DNA from: Hydractinia symbiolongicarpus
Taxonomy: Eukaryota > Cnidaria > Hydrozoa > Anthoathecata > Hydractiniidae
Assembly: GCF_029227915.1 (NCBI RefSeq)
Contig: NC_079875.1
Location: forward strand, 24,235,001 to 24,299,000
DNA: 64,000 nucleotides
Reading direction: 5' to 3'
Below the pieces are notes generated by a model, which was not told the origin of the DNA, ran no database searches, and saw nothing but the letters and a program-made list of their open reading frames with translations. Position 1 is the stretch's first letter; each line of letters begins with the position of its first letter. Below are positions 1 to 10,250 of this stretch, piece by piece. The position numbers and the translations under genes were made by a program.

Positions 1-629
1 CAGTAGCTACAACATCTGCAAAATATCACAATAATAACTTGTTATTGGTTATCTTAAATTAATGTATTCTAATTAATTATGTTTTCCTCTTACCATCGCT
101 TTCATTGATCTTATTGAATATTTCTTTGTTCGAAAATTCTACGAAATGAGAAATTCAATCAATGAAGTAAAAATTGACAAAATATATGTTTAAAAAATTC
201 AGTTCAACAACAGACTATTAAAACTTTTTTTGACTTATCATCCGAAACTGACTACAACATGCAGTAACTAAAAACTTGATATAATTACATATATCTTTAC
301 CTGTCATATCTTCTATCTATCACATTTTATCTAAAGTTTCTAATTTTCTATATTTGATTAGTCTAATATGCAAATATCCCGGTAATTTGTTCACGTTTTT
401 ACTTCACTTGCTTCAAAATAACTGCTTCTCTTAACTTTTTTCTTTCACTGTCTGGTTTGTTATGTCGGTTTCCTGTTGTATTTGGACGAAAACGTTCTAT
501 TCTATTTAAAAAAATTCTAAAAATAAGTTAAGGCCCTGAACACATTGGAAATAAGACAAATGTTTTTCTATTGCTTCTCCTCCGCATTAAATATAGAGAT
601 ATGGGGCGAGACTTGGTCTGACTAGGCCA
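1..629. other. AT-rich stretch without a gene
   Basis: I see no open frame, splice-bounded exon, RNA-like fold or terminal repeat that I can support. Composition is A+T rich with short homopolymers, as in the rest of the non-repeat background. Confidence 0.5.
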
Positions 630-1018
630 AGAGACCCAAATTTTTGGTCAGCTTTATGACCACTGACATTACACTATGTTAGAGAATGTTTGTGCAAAAT
701 TTGGAGTTTGTAGCTTATGGGGACAAATTAAGGTCCTAAATATGGTCTTTGAGGGGGGTCTGACCCAGTCTTAAGACCCAATTTTTCGGTAAGCTTTATC
801 ATTTTTCAGATTCTCTCATATAATGACACACGTTACTAACTTTTAAGCTTTGAGAATTATGGGACCAAATAGGAGTCTCGAATTAGGGTAATTTTAGGGG
901 CCTGGGACCCAAACGCCCCCAAATTGGGTCAGCTGACCATGTGATTTTTATTGTCCGTGATACTACCAACCTATTTAGAGGGTCAAACCTTTTGTAGAAA
1001 ATGGGACCTAAAGTTCTG
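630..1018. repeat. Degenerate ~140-bp tandem repeat, three units
   Basis: Three diverged units begin near 634, 775 and 905, each opening with a gaccca(a) block. The units close with related blocks: cttatggggacaaatta, attatgggaccaaatag and aaaatgggacctaaag. Divergence is high, so the array is old. It runs directly into the ORF that carries the 2A motif. Confidence 0.55.
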
Positions 1019-1020
1019 TT

Positions 1021-1506
1021 ATGAGCTCCTGGACTATGAAGTTAGCTAGCTACCTACAAATCATGATATCGGTTCAAGCATATCGATCCACCATTGGTGC
1101 TTTTTATACCGCAGCTGCTAGTCACTGCCATAACAATACAGTAACAAATCATAATCACCACAAGTATTCAAATTATAAAATGGTTTTTGACACTACTGGC
1201 CAAGACTATTTTTGCTTTTTAAGAACTTTCATTTTAATGAGTTTTGTGTGCCTGCTAATCTGTAATATTAACCTTGCATCGATAAAATTACTGCTGTTGT
1301 TATCTGGTGACGTTGAAATTAATCCCGGGCCTGTTACCAATAATGATATTGACTTCAAAATTGCATGTCAGGAATCATATGCCACGTATCTTTTCAACAA
1401 CTCAAATTCTGCCAATCAAATAGTTGCACATGCTAGAAGTATTGGTCGCGTTTTGCTGTTTTTGAAACAAAATACTTTCGCGAATCGAATAAAAAGATCA
1501 TTTTAG
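1021..1506 (+). CDS. ORF with a 2A ribosome-skipping motif (likely retroelement leader)
   Basis: This 161-codon ORF contains DVEINPGP at codons 97-104 (bases 1309-1332), a full match to the 2A consensus D-(V/I)-E-x-N-P-G-P. A leucine-rich run (LLLLLSG) precedes it, as in known 2A peptides. In that family the ribosome skips the Gly-Pro bond, here between bases 1329 and 1330, and releases the upstream part. The upstream ~95 residues include a hydrophobic segment near codons 70-95, resembling a signal or membrane segment. The 57 residues after the motif are not recognised. 2A motifs at protein N-termini are known from CR1/L2-type non-LTR retrotransposons and some NLR-like genes of marine invertebrates; I see neither a reverse transcriptase nor an NLR domain here. 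The last ~25 codons enter a repeat-like tract (ttcgcgaa, gcgcgaaaa), so the true 3' end, or a splice donor, may lie near 1440. The function of the rest is unknown. Confidence 0.6.
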   Translation: MSSWTMKLASYLQIMISVQAYRSTIGAFYTAAASHCHNNTVTNHNHHKYSNYKMVFDTTGQDYFCFLRTFILMSFVCLLICNINLASIKLLLLLSGDVEINPGPVTNNDIDFKIACQESYATYLFNNSNSANQIVAHARSIGRVLLFLKQNTFANRIKRSF

Positions 1507-1804
1507 CGCGAAAAAACTTTCGCGAATGAGCAAAAACTAAGATGTTTTTGCTTTCTTTAAAGTTGCTGTTTTGATAACAACGAATTTCAGGAGGGGTCTT
1601 AAATTTGCTTGAAAAAAGAAAAATTTTTGGCGTGAAAAAACGGGCATGTTTATATAAACGGTCGCGTTTTCTATGCCAAATCAAGAATTAGGAACGAAAG
1701 TATTTTCTTGTACTAGAATTTGCTTGTTTACCAAACTCGATACTGTTTTCCCCCATTTGAAGGGGCTTGTTGACATACAGGTGCGTATTGTCGTTCGTAT
1801 TTTT

Positions 1805-2380
1805 TAAATAGGATCGAAAATTCCCGCCTTTTATGTTTGATTTTCATAAAGGCTGTTTTCATACATGTCTGCATTTACCCTATCCAATAAGAAATAGGAT
1901 CGAAAACTCCCGCCTTTTATGTTCATTTTCGATACAGGCTGTTTTCATTTACGTCTGCATTTATTCTATCCAATGAGAAATAGGATCGAAAACTCCCGCT
2001 TTTTATGTTCAATTTCGATACAGGCTGTTTTCATTTACGTCTGCATTTATTCTATCCAATGAGAAATAGGATCGAAAACTCCCGCCTTTTATGTTCAATT
2101 TCGATACAGGCTGTTTTCATTTACGTCTGCATTTATTCTATCCAATGAGAAATAGGATCGAAAACTCCCGCTTTTTATGTTCAATTTCGATACAGGCTGT
2201 TTTCATTTACGTCTGCATTTATTCTATCCAATGAGAAATAGGATCGAAAACTCCCGCCTTTTATGTTCAATTTCGATACAGATTGTTTTCATTTACGTCT
2301 GCATTTATTCTATCCAATGAAAAATAGGATCGAAAACTCCCGCCTTTTATGTTCGATTTTCATACAGGCTGTTTTCATAG
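1805..2380. repeat. 86-bp minisatellite, about 6.7 copies
   Basis: Unit starts at 1805, 1891, 1977, 2063, 2149, 2235 and 2321 are spaced exactly 86 bp apart. Each unit opens with aaataggatcgaaaactccc and includes gctgttttcatttacgtctg. The inner copies are nearly identical, and the first and last are more diverged, typical of unequal exchange. The array lies between the 2A ORF and the coiled-coil exons. Confidence 0.9.
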
Positions 2381-2556
2381 AAGTAGTACTATTTATTTTA
2401 ATCTGCTCTACGTTTAGTTCTATTTTACATCAATATGGCAAGCATTCATGTATGTATCTAGTTTCTGTCACTATCACATTTCAGTTTAAATACTCTCACG
2501 AACGTCATAATTTCAAAGTCTTCCTTTGTTAATTAATTTGTATTTTTTTTATTTAG

Positions 2557-3621
2557 AACAAAAAAATAATTCGCCGAACAGGCAACACAAAGAAAATCCA
2601 AGAGGACATAACCTCTTTAAAAAATGAACTGGTAAGTGGGCTTAATCTGAAATAAAAATACTACTTCTAAAAATAATACCTACTATTTTGTTGCAAATAT
2701 ATACATTCGTTTTCTCATTTTGATGTAGGGTTTTGTAAGAAGCACCCTTGTAAGGTTTATAGAGGAGTCAACCTCGTTAAAAAATCAATTGGTGAGTTTT
2801 TACTTAGTACTTACATTTTTATTTGCAAACACAACAAATAGTGTACTGGTTTACTTTTCATGTTTTTCCATTATTTAGTTACCCTTTCGGTATTTAGTAG
2901 GAATGTCCAATAAGGCAGTTTCGATTTTTTTATAGAATGAGGAAATTAGAAGGAGAGAAGAGGAGTCAACCTCTTTAAAAAATCAGTTAGTAAGTTTAAA
3001 TCAGTTCACCTTAAGTATCAGCAGCACAAAAAAACATATATTTTAAATAATACCACTTTTTATAGAACAACAATAAAGAAGAAATAAGTCAGCTGAAAAA
3101 AAAGCTGGTAAGTAAATATTTTTTACTTAAACTTGAGGCTTAAGTCCTTTATGATATTGGAACAAAAACAAATAACAGTGTGTCACAGTATATAAATATA
3201 AATAATAGATATTTGTCTTTCTCTATTTAGAACGAACAAACAGAAGAAATCAAGCTGCTAAACCATGTAAGTGCATCCCGTGTTGCTCTGCCTTTGTTTA
3301 ATATTTGTCTGAAACCAACCCCGTCTCCAGAACTTATTTGGCTTTTTTATTTGCATGTTCGAATATAAAAAGCCTAACAAGTCCTAGGGACGACGATGGT
3401 ATAATTTTAGAGAACAATTTATGGTTTACATTGTTGATTCTTCTTTTTTTTAGAAGAAGAAGATATTAACGTGGCAGGACTTTAAGAAGCACGTGGACGA
3501 AAACAGTTCTGTTGGTGCTTACGCTTGTGAAGAAAATTTTCACCTGTGGTGTGCTTCCGGGGGAAAAGACTTTTTCACCCGGGAGGATGCCGCACGTGAA
3601 AAACGCAGGCGTAAGCGCTAA
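2557..3621 (+). CDS. Multi-exon coiled-coil protein of short phase-0 exons (partial 5')
   Basis: Six exon-like blocks with consensus borders: 2557-2631, 2729-2791, 2936-2989, 3066-3107, 3231-3266 and 3454-3621. Each is preceded by a pyrimidine tract plus AG, and each internal one is followed by GTAAGT or GTGAG. Lengths are 75, 63, 54, 42, 36 and 168 bp, all multiples of three and all phase 0, giving about 145 residues with no stop until TAA at 3619-3621. The first three exons end with near-identical peptides (TSLKNEL, TSLKNQL, TSLKNQL), pointing to exon duplication. Heptad-like Leu/Ile spacing with many K/E residues indicates a coiled coil. The last exon holds a different domain with Trp, two Cys and a very basic tail (KRRRKR), possibly nuclear or nucleic-acid binding. 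The start codon is not identified; an upstream exon is needed. Product unknown; it could be a host gene or part of an intron-containing mobile element. Confidence 0.6.
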
Positions 3622-4429
3622 TAGACCTGTTTTCGTCATTTGTATATATATTGTACATATATTGTATATATATTGATTGGTTGTATATATGTTAAATAAA
3701 AATGTTAAATAATACACGAAAAGGGTTTAAAAATATTGAGAATGTTCTTACTAAACGGAAGGTGGTAAAAAAATAAGAAATGGAGGGAGTGTAAGATACA
3801 ATTTTAATGCAAAATAAGAACTTCCTTGCGCTAAATACCCAATATGATTAACTCTGAGGTCAAACATTAGCGCGAAAAAATTAACGCAAAATGAAAACTA
3901 AGCTTAGCGTTCACTTGTGTCATGTGTTTTCCTGAGTATTTTTATCAATGTTGTGAGGCGTAGTTTACTTCTTTTGAAAATGATTTTTTTTCCTAATTAA
4001 TAAACCGGGGGAGAAACCTCGAACTTCATGGTCTTTGTCTCTTTTTATAACGCCGTCCCTTTTATCAAAAAAAGCCCTGGGATGGAGGTTGGATGATATA
4101 GGCTCAGTAAAGTCCTGGGGACGAGGTTGGTATACCTGTTTGCCTTTACGCTTTGCTTTGTTTGTATTACTTTTTGCGGAGCATAGTTGCCAGTTGCCGT
4201 CCTTAATAATGACTTTGGATCATTTCTGTACCTTGACTTTAGAGTTATGAAAGACCAATATTGTTAATTAAATTTATTGGTGCCAAGTTGACTTTTAATC
4301 TCAAATTTATCAAACAATGATAGTTTTTTTGACGTTATGACACCTGGATATTTTCTAATGCTCCCGGAATATGATACAAGCTTAGAGAATACGTAATCTT
4401 TGAGTTGTAAATGGACGAATTTCTATTAA

Positions 4430-4774
4430 GGCACTTGCCCGTTCCTTGCCGTATCCCTTGCCTTTACCTACCCTTCCCATGCCTTTTCTGGTGGCTGCCA
4501 TGCCCATGCCTACCATGCCTTGCCTACCTCTGCCTTGCTGATTCCTCTTCCTGTTTCCTTGCCTGCCTATGCCGAGCCTTTTCCTTGCCGTGCTCAATGC
4601 CTTTGCCTTGCTTGTGCCTCCCATGCCTTGCCTAACCCTGCCTTACTGATTCCTCTTCCTGTTTCCTTGTCTGCCTTTGCTGTGCCCTTTGCCGTGCCCT
4701 GTTTCCTTGCTTGCCTTTGCCGTGCCCTGTCCTTGCCGTGCTTCATGCCTTTGCCTTGGCAACCTCTCCGCAAC
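4430..4774. repeat. CCTTGCC-type pyrimidine tract
   Basis: Strongly strand-asymmetric tract of degenerate units such as cttgcctgcctttgccgtgccc. It is preceded by a conserved lead-in (aatctttgagttgtaa) and ends in ctccgcaac. Open frames across it on both strands (Cys/Pro/Leu-rich on plus, Lys/Gly/Arg-rich on minus) are by-products of composition. A related, independently diverged tract lies at 11495-11742. Confidence 0.85.
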
Positions 4775-4787
4775 ACTTTCTATACTA

Positions 4788-5859
4788 GTTGCGGAGCGTA
4801 GTGAAGGGGAGCGCCAGCGAGCCGAGCGCAGCGAAGCTATTTTCCTCGTTCCCATAAATATATTAGAGCGTATCGAATTTCCGCGTTTTCTCCTAGTACA
4901 TCAAATTTCAAAACGTCCGATTTTTGACCCACTTACCCAAATATTTTTTATGGTCATTTCTTCCGTGAAAATCTGGTTCGTCGAGACCATGCCGTTTCCA
5001 GTTGAGATCAGGTCGGCATACGGCTTTAGCCACGGTCACTCTTACTAATATCACGTGACATTGTCTCACATACATAGCGCTTGAAATGAAAATTGCGTTG
5101 ATGGTCATATTGGTTTGTTGGACGTAATGGACGGAAGGGCATTTTCAAGAAAACGAAGAAAGGGTATGTTAGCTAGTATATCACTATTTTTTACATGTAA
5201 TGAGCCCCTTTCTAGCCTCACTCACACCTAAAGCTAGCTAGTATAAAACTGCCGACTTAGCTGGGATAATATTAAAACTTAGATAGCATATATAGCTATA
5301 GCTAGCTAACTACACTTTAAGAAGAGTTAGCTAGCTCGAATAAAAAAGAGAACAAACAGTGCCATATAGCTAGCAAAAGCTAGAAAATCTGTCTGAAAGA
5401 ATTTTTCTATGCTAGCTAGCTAGCTATTTTGTCAGCACAAATATCTAATTTTATGCTAGCAACATTGATAATTTTATGCTAGCTACAATTGTGCACAAAA
5501 TTTGTTGACTCTGCCAATTTTATATATCAAAAACCAAGAACCAAAAAGTTTAGAAAAGTCAGCAAAAAAACATAGCTATAGCTATAGTCACATATTTTGC
5601 AAATAGTACGTGGTCTCGTCCGCTGATGATTAATGTTTATATAGAGGTACTGCCGGTGAGCTTACACCAGTGCCGCTCAAGTTACCTAAACGGAAATTAT
5701 TTCAATAAATATGTATCGGGGAAACATTTTCAACATGTATATATATTTGTTATTACTGAGGCGTTTTAAATTCTGACAAGCGGTTCTCATGCAATCATCA
5801 ACACCTACTGAAAATCTTCAAATATATATACATATAATTCATTTTTTGGGTTCAATCAG
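4788..5859. repeat. RepA dispersed repeat, 5' part
   Basis: Starts with gttgcggagcgtagtg, followed by a 'gcgccagcgagccgagcgc' block and a body very rich in agct and ctag palindromes (about 5170-5590). Related copies are at 7994-9065 (by duplication), 23542-25113, 32576-32880 and 33949-35050. No coding capacity is recognised, so this is a non-autonomous element of unknown class. Confidence 0.7.
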
Positions 5860-6000
5860 TGGCGCCGTAGATTAGTGGTTATAGCTTTCGTACTCTGTGC
5901 GGGAGACCGGGGTTCGATTCCTCTTGACGGCGATTCAACATGGGCGAGTGAATGTTACCATAGCCCCGGGTTAACCCAAGCCATGTGAGGGAAATTGGGG
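5860..6000 (+). repeat. SINE head (tRNA-like), truncated by the duplication
   Basis: Contains a tRNA-like promoter: an A-box-like tagattagtggttatag near 5868 and a perfect B box ggttcgattcc at 5911-5921. Gccgt near the 5' end can pair with acggc near 5930. The element is cut at the duplication breakpoint; the full version is at 9066-9417. Confidence 0.7.
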
Positions 6001-6141
6001 AGTTTTTACTTAGTACTTACATTTTTATTTGCAAACACAACAAATAGTGTACTGGTTTACTTTTCATGTTTTTCCATTATTTAGTTACCCTTTCGGTATT
6101 TAGTAGGAATGTCCAATAAGGCAGTTTCGATTTTTTTATAG

Positions 6142-6827
6142 AATGAGGAAATTAGAAGGAGAGAAGAGGAGTCAACCTCTTTAAAAAATCAGTTAGTAAG
6201 TTTAAATCAGTTCACCTTAAGTATCAGCAGCACAAAAAAACATATATTTTAAATAATACCACTTTTTATAGAACAACAATAAAGAAGAAATAAGTCAGCT
6301 GAAAAAAAAGCTGGTAAGTAAATATTTTTTACTTAAACTTGAGGCTTAAGTCCTTTATGATATTGGAACAAAAACAAATAACAGTGTGTCACAGTATATA
6401 AATATAAATAATAGATATTTGTCTTTCTCTATTTAGAACGAACAAACAGAAGAAATCAAGCTGCTAAACCATGTAAGTGCATCCCGTGTTGCTCTGCCTT
6501 TGTTTAATATTTGTCTGAAACCAACCCCGTCTCCAGAACTTATTTGGCTTTTTTATTTGCATGTTCGAATATAAAAAGCCTAACAAGTCCTAGGGACGAC
6601 GATGGTATAATTTTAGAGAACAATTTATGGTTTACATTGTTGATTCTTCTTTTTTTTAGAAGAAGAAGATATTAACGTGGCAGGACTTTAAGAAGCACGT
6701 GGACGAAAACAGTTCTGTTGGTGCTTACGCTTGTGAAGAAAATTTTCACCTGTGGTGTGCTTCCGGGGGAAAAGACTTTTTCACCCGGGAGGATGCCGCA
6801 CGTGAAAAACGCAGGCGTAAGCGCTAA
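6142..6827 (+). CDS. Duplicated last four exons of the coiled-coil gene
   Basis: Copies of exons three to six lie at 6142-6195, 6272-6313, 6437-6472 and 6660-6827, with the same splice borders and the same TAA at 6825-6827. The first two exons are not duplicated, because the breakpoint is in the intron after exon two. Since all exons are phase 0, an upstream exon could splice to either set without a frame change, making this a possible alternative 3' end. No separate start or promoter is apparent for the copy. Confidence 0.55.
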
Positions 6828-7635
6828 TAGACCTGTTTTCGTCATTTGTATATATATTGTACATATATTGTATATATATTGATTGGTTGTATATATGTTA
6901 AATAAAAATGTTAAATAATACACGAAAAGGGTTTAAAAATATTGAGAATGTTCTTACTAAACGGAAGGTGGTAAAAAAATAAGAAATGGAGGGAGTGTAA
7001 GATACAATTTTAATGCAAAATAAGAACTTCCTTGCGCTAAATACCCAATATGATTAACTCTGAGGTCAAACATTAGCGCGAAAAAATTAACGCAAAATGA
7101 AAACTAAGCTTAGCGTTCACTTGTGTCATGTGTTTTCCTGAGTATTTTTATCAATGTTGTGAGGCGTAGTTTACTTCTTTTGAAAATGATTTTTTTTCCT
7201 AATTAATAAACCGGGGGAGAAACCTCGAACTTCATGGTCTTTGTCTCTTTTTATAACGCCGTCCCTTTTATCAAAAAAAGCCCTGGGATGGAGGTTGGAT
7301 GATATAGGCTCAGTAAAGTCCTGGGGACGAGGTTGGTATACCTGTTTGCCTTTACGCTTTGCTTTGTTTGTATTACTTTTTGCGGAGCATAGTTGCCAGT
7401 TGCCGTCCTTAATAATGACTTTGGATCATTTCTGTACCTTGACTTTAGAGTTATGAAAGACCAATATTGTTAATTAAATTTATTGGTGCCAAGTTGACTT
7501 TTAATCTCAAATTTATCAAACAATGATAGTTTTTTTGACGTTATGACACCTGGATATTTTCTAATGCTCCCGGAATATGATACAAGCTTAGAGAATACGT
7601 AATCTTTGAGTTGTAAATGGACGAATTTCTATTAA

Positions 7636-7980
7636 GGCACTTGCCCGTTCCTTGCCGTATCCCTTGCCTTTACCTACCCTTCCCATGCCTTTTCTGGTGG
7701 CTGCCATGCCCATGCCTACCATGCCTTGCCTACCTCTGCCTTGCTGATTCCTCTTCCTGTTTCCTTGCCTGCCTATGCCGAGCCTTTTCCTTGCCGTGCT
7801 CAATGCCTTTGCCTTGCTTGTGCCTCCCATGCCTTGCCTAACCCTGCCTTACTGATTCCTCTTCCTGTTTCCTTGTCTGCCTTTGCTGTGCCCTTTGCCG
7901 TGCCCTGTTTCCTTGCTTGCCTTTGCCGTGCCCTGTCCTTGCCGTGCTTCATGCCTTTGCCTTGGCAACCTCTCCGCAAC
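7636..7980. repeat. CCTTGCC-type pyrimidine tract, duplicated copy
   Basis: Copy of 4430-4774 carried by the 3,206-bp duplication. Confidence 0.85.
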
Positions 7981-9065
7981 ACTTTCTATACTAGTTGCGG
8001 AGCGTAGTGAAGGGGAGCGCCAGCGAGCCGAGCGCAGCGAAGCTATTTTCCTCGTTCCCATAAATATATTAGAGCGTATCGAATTTCCGCGTTTTCTCCT
8101 AGTACATCAAATTTCAAAACGTCCGATTTTTGACCCACTTACCCAAATATTTTTTATGGTCATTTCTTCCGTGAAAATCTGGTTCGTCGAGACCATGCCG
8201 TTTCCAGTTGAGATCAGGTCGGCATACGGCTTTAGCCACGGTCACTCTTACTAATATCACGTGACATTGTCTCACATACATAGCGCTTGAAATGAAAATT
8301 GCGTTGATGGTCATATTGGTTTGTTGGACGTAATGGACGGAAGGGCATTTTCAAGAAAACGAAGAAAGGGTATGTTAGCTAGTATATCACTATTTTTTAC
8401 ATGTAATGAGCCCCTTTCTAGCCTCACTCACACCTAAAGCTAGCTAGTATAAAACTGCCGACTTAGCTGGGATAATATTAAAACTTAGATAGCATATATA
8501 GCTATAGCTAGCTAACTACACTTTAAGAAGAGTTAGCTAGCTCGAATAAAAAAGAGAACAAACAGTGCCATATAGCTAGCAAAAGCTAGAAAATCTGTCT
8601 GAAAGAATTTTTCTATGCTAGCTAGCTAGCTATTTTGTCAGCACAAATATCTAATTTTATGCTAGCAACATTGATAATTTTATGCTAGCTACAATTGTGC
8701 ACAAAATTTGTTGACTCTGCCAATTTTATATATCAAAAACCAAGAACCAAAAAGTTTAGAAAAGTCAGCAAAAAAACATAGCTATAGCTATAGTCACATA
8801 TTTTGCAAATAGTACGTGGTCTCGTCCGCTGATGATTAATGTTTATATAGAGGTACTGCCGGTGAGCTTACACCAGTGCCGCTCAAGTTACCTAAACGGA
8901 AATTATTTCAATAAATATGTATCGGGGAAACATTTTCAACATGTATATATATTTGTTATTACTGAGGCGTTTTAAATTCTGACAAGCGGTTCTCATGCAA
9001 TCATCAACACCTACTGAAAATCTTCAAATATATATACATATAATTCATTTTTTGGGTTCAATCAG

Positions 9066-9417
9066 TGGCGCCGTAGATTAGTGGTTATAGCTTTCGTACT
9101 CTGTGCGGGAGACCGGGGTTCGATTCCTCTTGACGGCGATTCAACATGGGCGAGTGAATGTTACCATAGCCCCGGGTTAACCCAAGCCATGTGAGGGAAA
9201 TTGGGGAGATGGCACACTGTGTGGGCCGTTGGATGTTGCCGGGAGTTGTCTAGTAGAGCGTGGGCCCTACTAATTGGGTCTGCGTAGCTTAAAATGAGCA
9301 TTAAATACTCTAGGACTCTCCATCTAAGCCATGGCCCCTCCTGGAAATAATAGACAGGGTATATCCCTCGATATTTGTGAGGCTAGCCATGTAAAATATA
9401 CACATCTATCTATCTAA
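9066..9417 (+). repeat. tRNA-derived SINE, full length
   Basis: About 350 bp. The RNA polymerase III promoter boxes are as in the truncated copy (B box at 9117-9127). The body includes a cccgggttaacccaagcc block, and the element ends in a short simple tail (acatctatctatcta). The flanks match an uninterrupted RepA copy at about 24785-24800, where the sequence passes directly from ttcaatcag to aataaatttcag. The insertion is therefore visible against a paralogous empty site. No clean target-site duplication is visible. Confidence 0.75.
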
Positions 9418-9840
9418 CAAATTTCAGAAAAATGAAAAAATTTCCTGTTCGGGAAATCTCATAATTTTTTAAACCAGAAAATAATTTCACGATAAAGAAA
9501 TATTTTCCGTTTTTGTAACTTGACCCGAACTGTACACTGATGTCGGACACCATTCTTGTTCCGTTTAACCTTTTTTTTTCCATACATCAGGTTCTAAATA
9601 TATGTCCCTGGTGCAAGTAATATTGTGTCCGGAACACACTACGGTGCTGCTAATGCGGAAACCCCAGGAAATGTTTCATCAAGGCGAAGATGAAACAGTT
9701 TGATCGATTACCATGGAGCACGTGGGAACTTTGTTTTTTATACGATTCGTTATACAATTCAACCGAAAGGGGCATCTAAAATTTTTCGCTTGCGAACCTA
9801 GGGGACTCAGTCCCACGCTCCGCAAACTTTCTATACTAGT
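9418..9840. repeat. RepA dispersed repeat, 3' part
   Basis: Continues the RepA body after the SINE and matches 24790-25113 (gggaaatctcataat, ccgaaaggggcatct, gaacctaggggactcagtcc). It closes with ctccgcaa followed by actttctatactagt. Confidence 0.7.
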
Positions 9841-9908
9841 TTCCATTTGTCACTTAATCCACACTGGTGATGCTCACCGACAGGGTTAAAAAAAGTTGAT
9901 TTCCTGCC

Positions 9909-9911
<3 letters not shown>

Positions 9912-9959
<48 letters not shown>
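9912..9959. repeat. (AT)n microsatellite
   Basis: About 24 uninterrupted AT units. Confidence 0.95.
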
Positions 9960-9962
<3 letters not shown>

Positions 9963-10230
9963 GAAATTTTTACAACATCAACATTTGTTATTACTGAGGC
10001 TTTTTAAATTCTGAATAGCGGTTCTCGTTCAATCGTCGACATGTATTGAAAATCTGCAAATGTATTCATTATTTCTTTTTCACGATATGTATATGTTTTT
10101 TTCAGTTTGGAATAAGAGCTTTTTATCCTACCGTCATGAAAACTTGTTTGCAAAATAAACATATACTGCTGTTTGATTTTTAGCTGGACAGGATAACAAC
10201 AGGCTGTTTCCGCTGTGTTTTTTTAAACCG

Positions 10231-10250
10231 TTAGGGTTAGGGTTAGGGTT
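10231..10250 (+). repeat. Short interstitial telomere-type repeat
   Basis: Three TTAGGG units plus TT. TTAGGG is the common metazoan telomere unit, but three units can arise by chance. The homologous place in the second RepB copy (about 35240) has no such run. Confidence 0.6.

Larger units (their letters stand above)
2795..6000. repeat. 3,206-bp tandem duplication, left copy
   Basis: Bases 2795-6000 recur at 6001-9206 at a constant offset of 3,206, with no difference seen in the parts compared, including every ORF in both copies. The left boundary lies in the intron after the second coiled-coil exon. The right boundary lies inside a tRNA-headed SINE. The junction shares only GAG with the two flanks. 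Confidence 0.95.
6001..9206. repeat. 3,206-bp tandem duplication, right copy
   Basis: Direct copy of 2795-6000. Here the SINE at the right edge is complete, because unique sequence continues after 9206. The near-perfect identity means either a very recent duplication or an assembly artefact. Confidence 0.95.

Noticed and set aside
1805-2380. CRISPR-like array
   Set aside because: Units are contiguous 86-bp repeats with no unique spacers, in a eukaryotic setting.
1021-3621. One continuous gene from the 2A ORF into the coiled-coil exons
   Set aside because: No donor in the 2A ORF was found that matches the phase-0 acceptor at 2557, and a minisatellite lies between; left as separate entries.
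3466-3717. 83-codon minus-strand ORF, repeated at 6672-6923
   Set aside because: It lies antisense to the last coiled-coil exon, which has proper splice borders and a stop. Its conservation is due only to the tandem duplication.
4382-4855. Several ORFs in the pyrimidine tract on both strands
   Set aside because: The products are simple Cys/Pro/Leu or Lys/Gly/Arg repeats forced by CCTTGCC-like units; no domain, and they shift frame freely between copies.
5862-5936. Functional tRNA gene (also 9068-9142)
   Set aside because: B box is perfect but the acceptor pairs over only about 5 bp and the anticodon arm is unclear; the body and (atct) tail identify a SINE.
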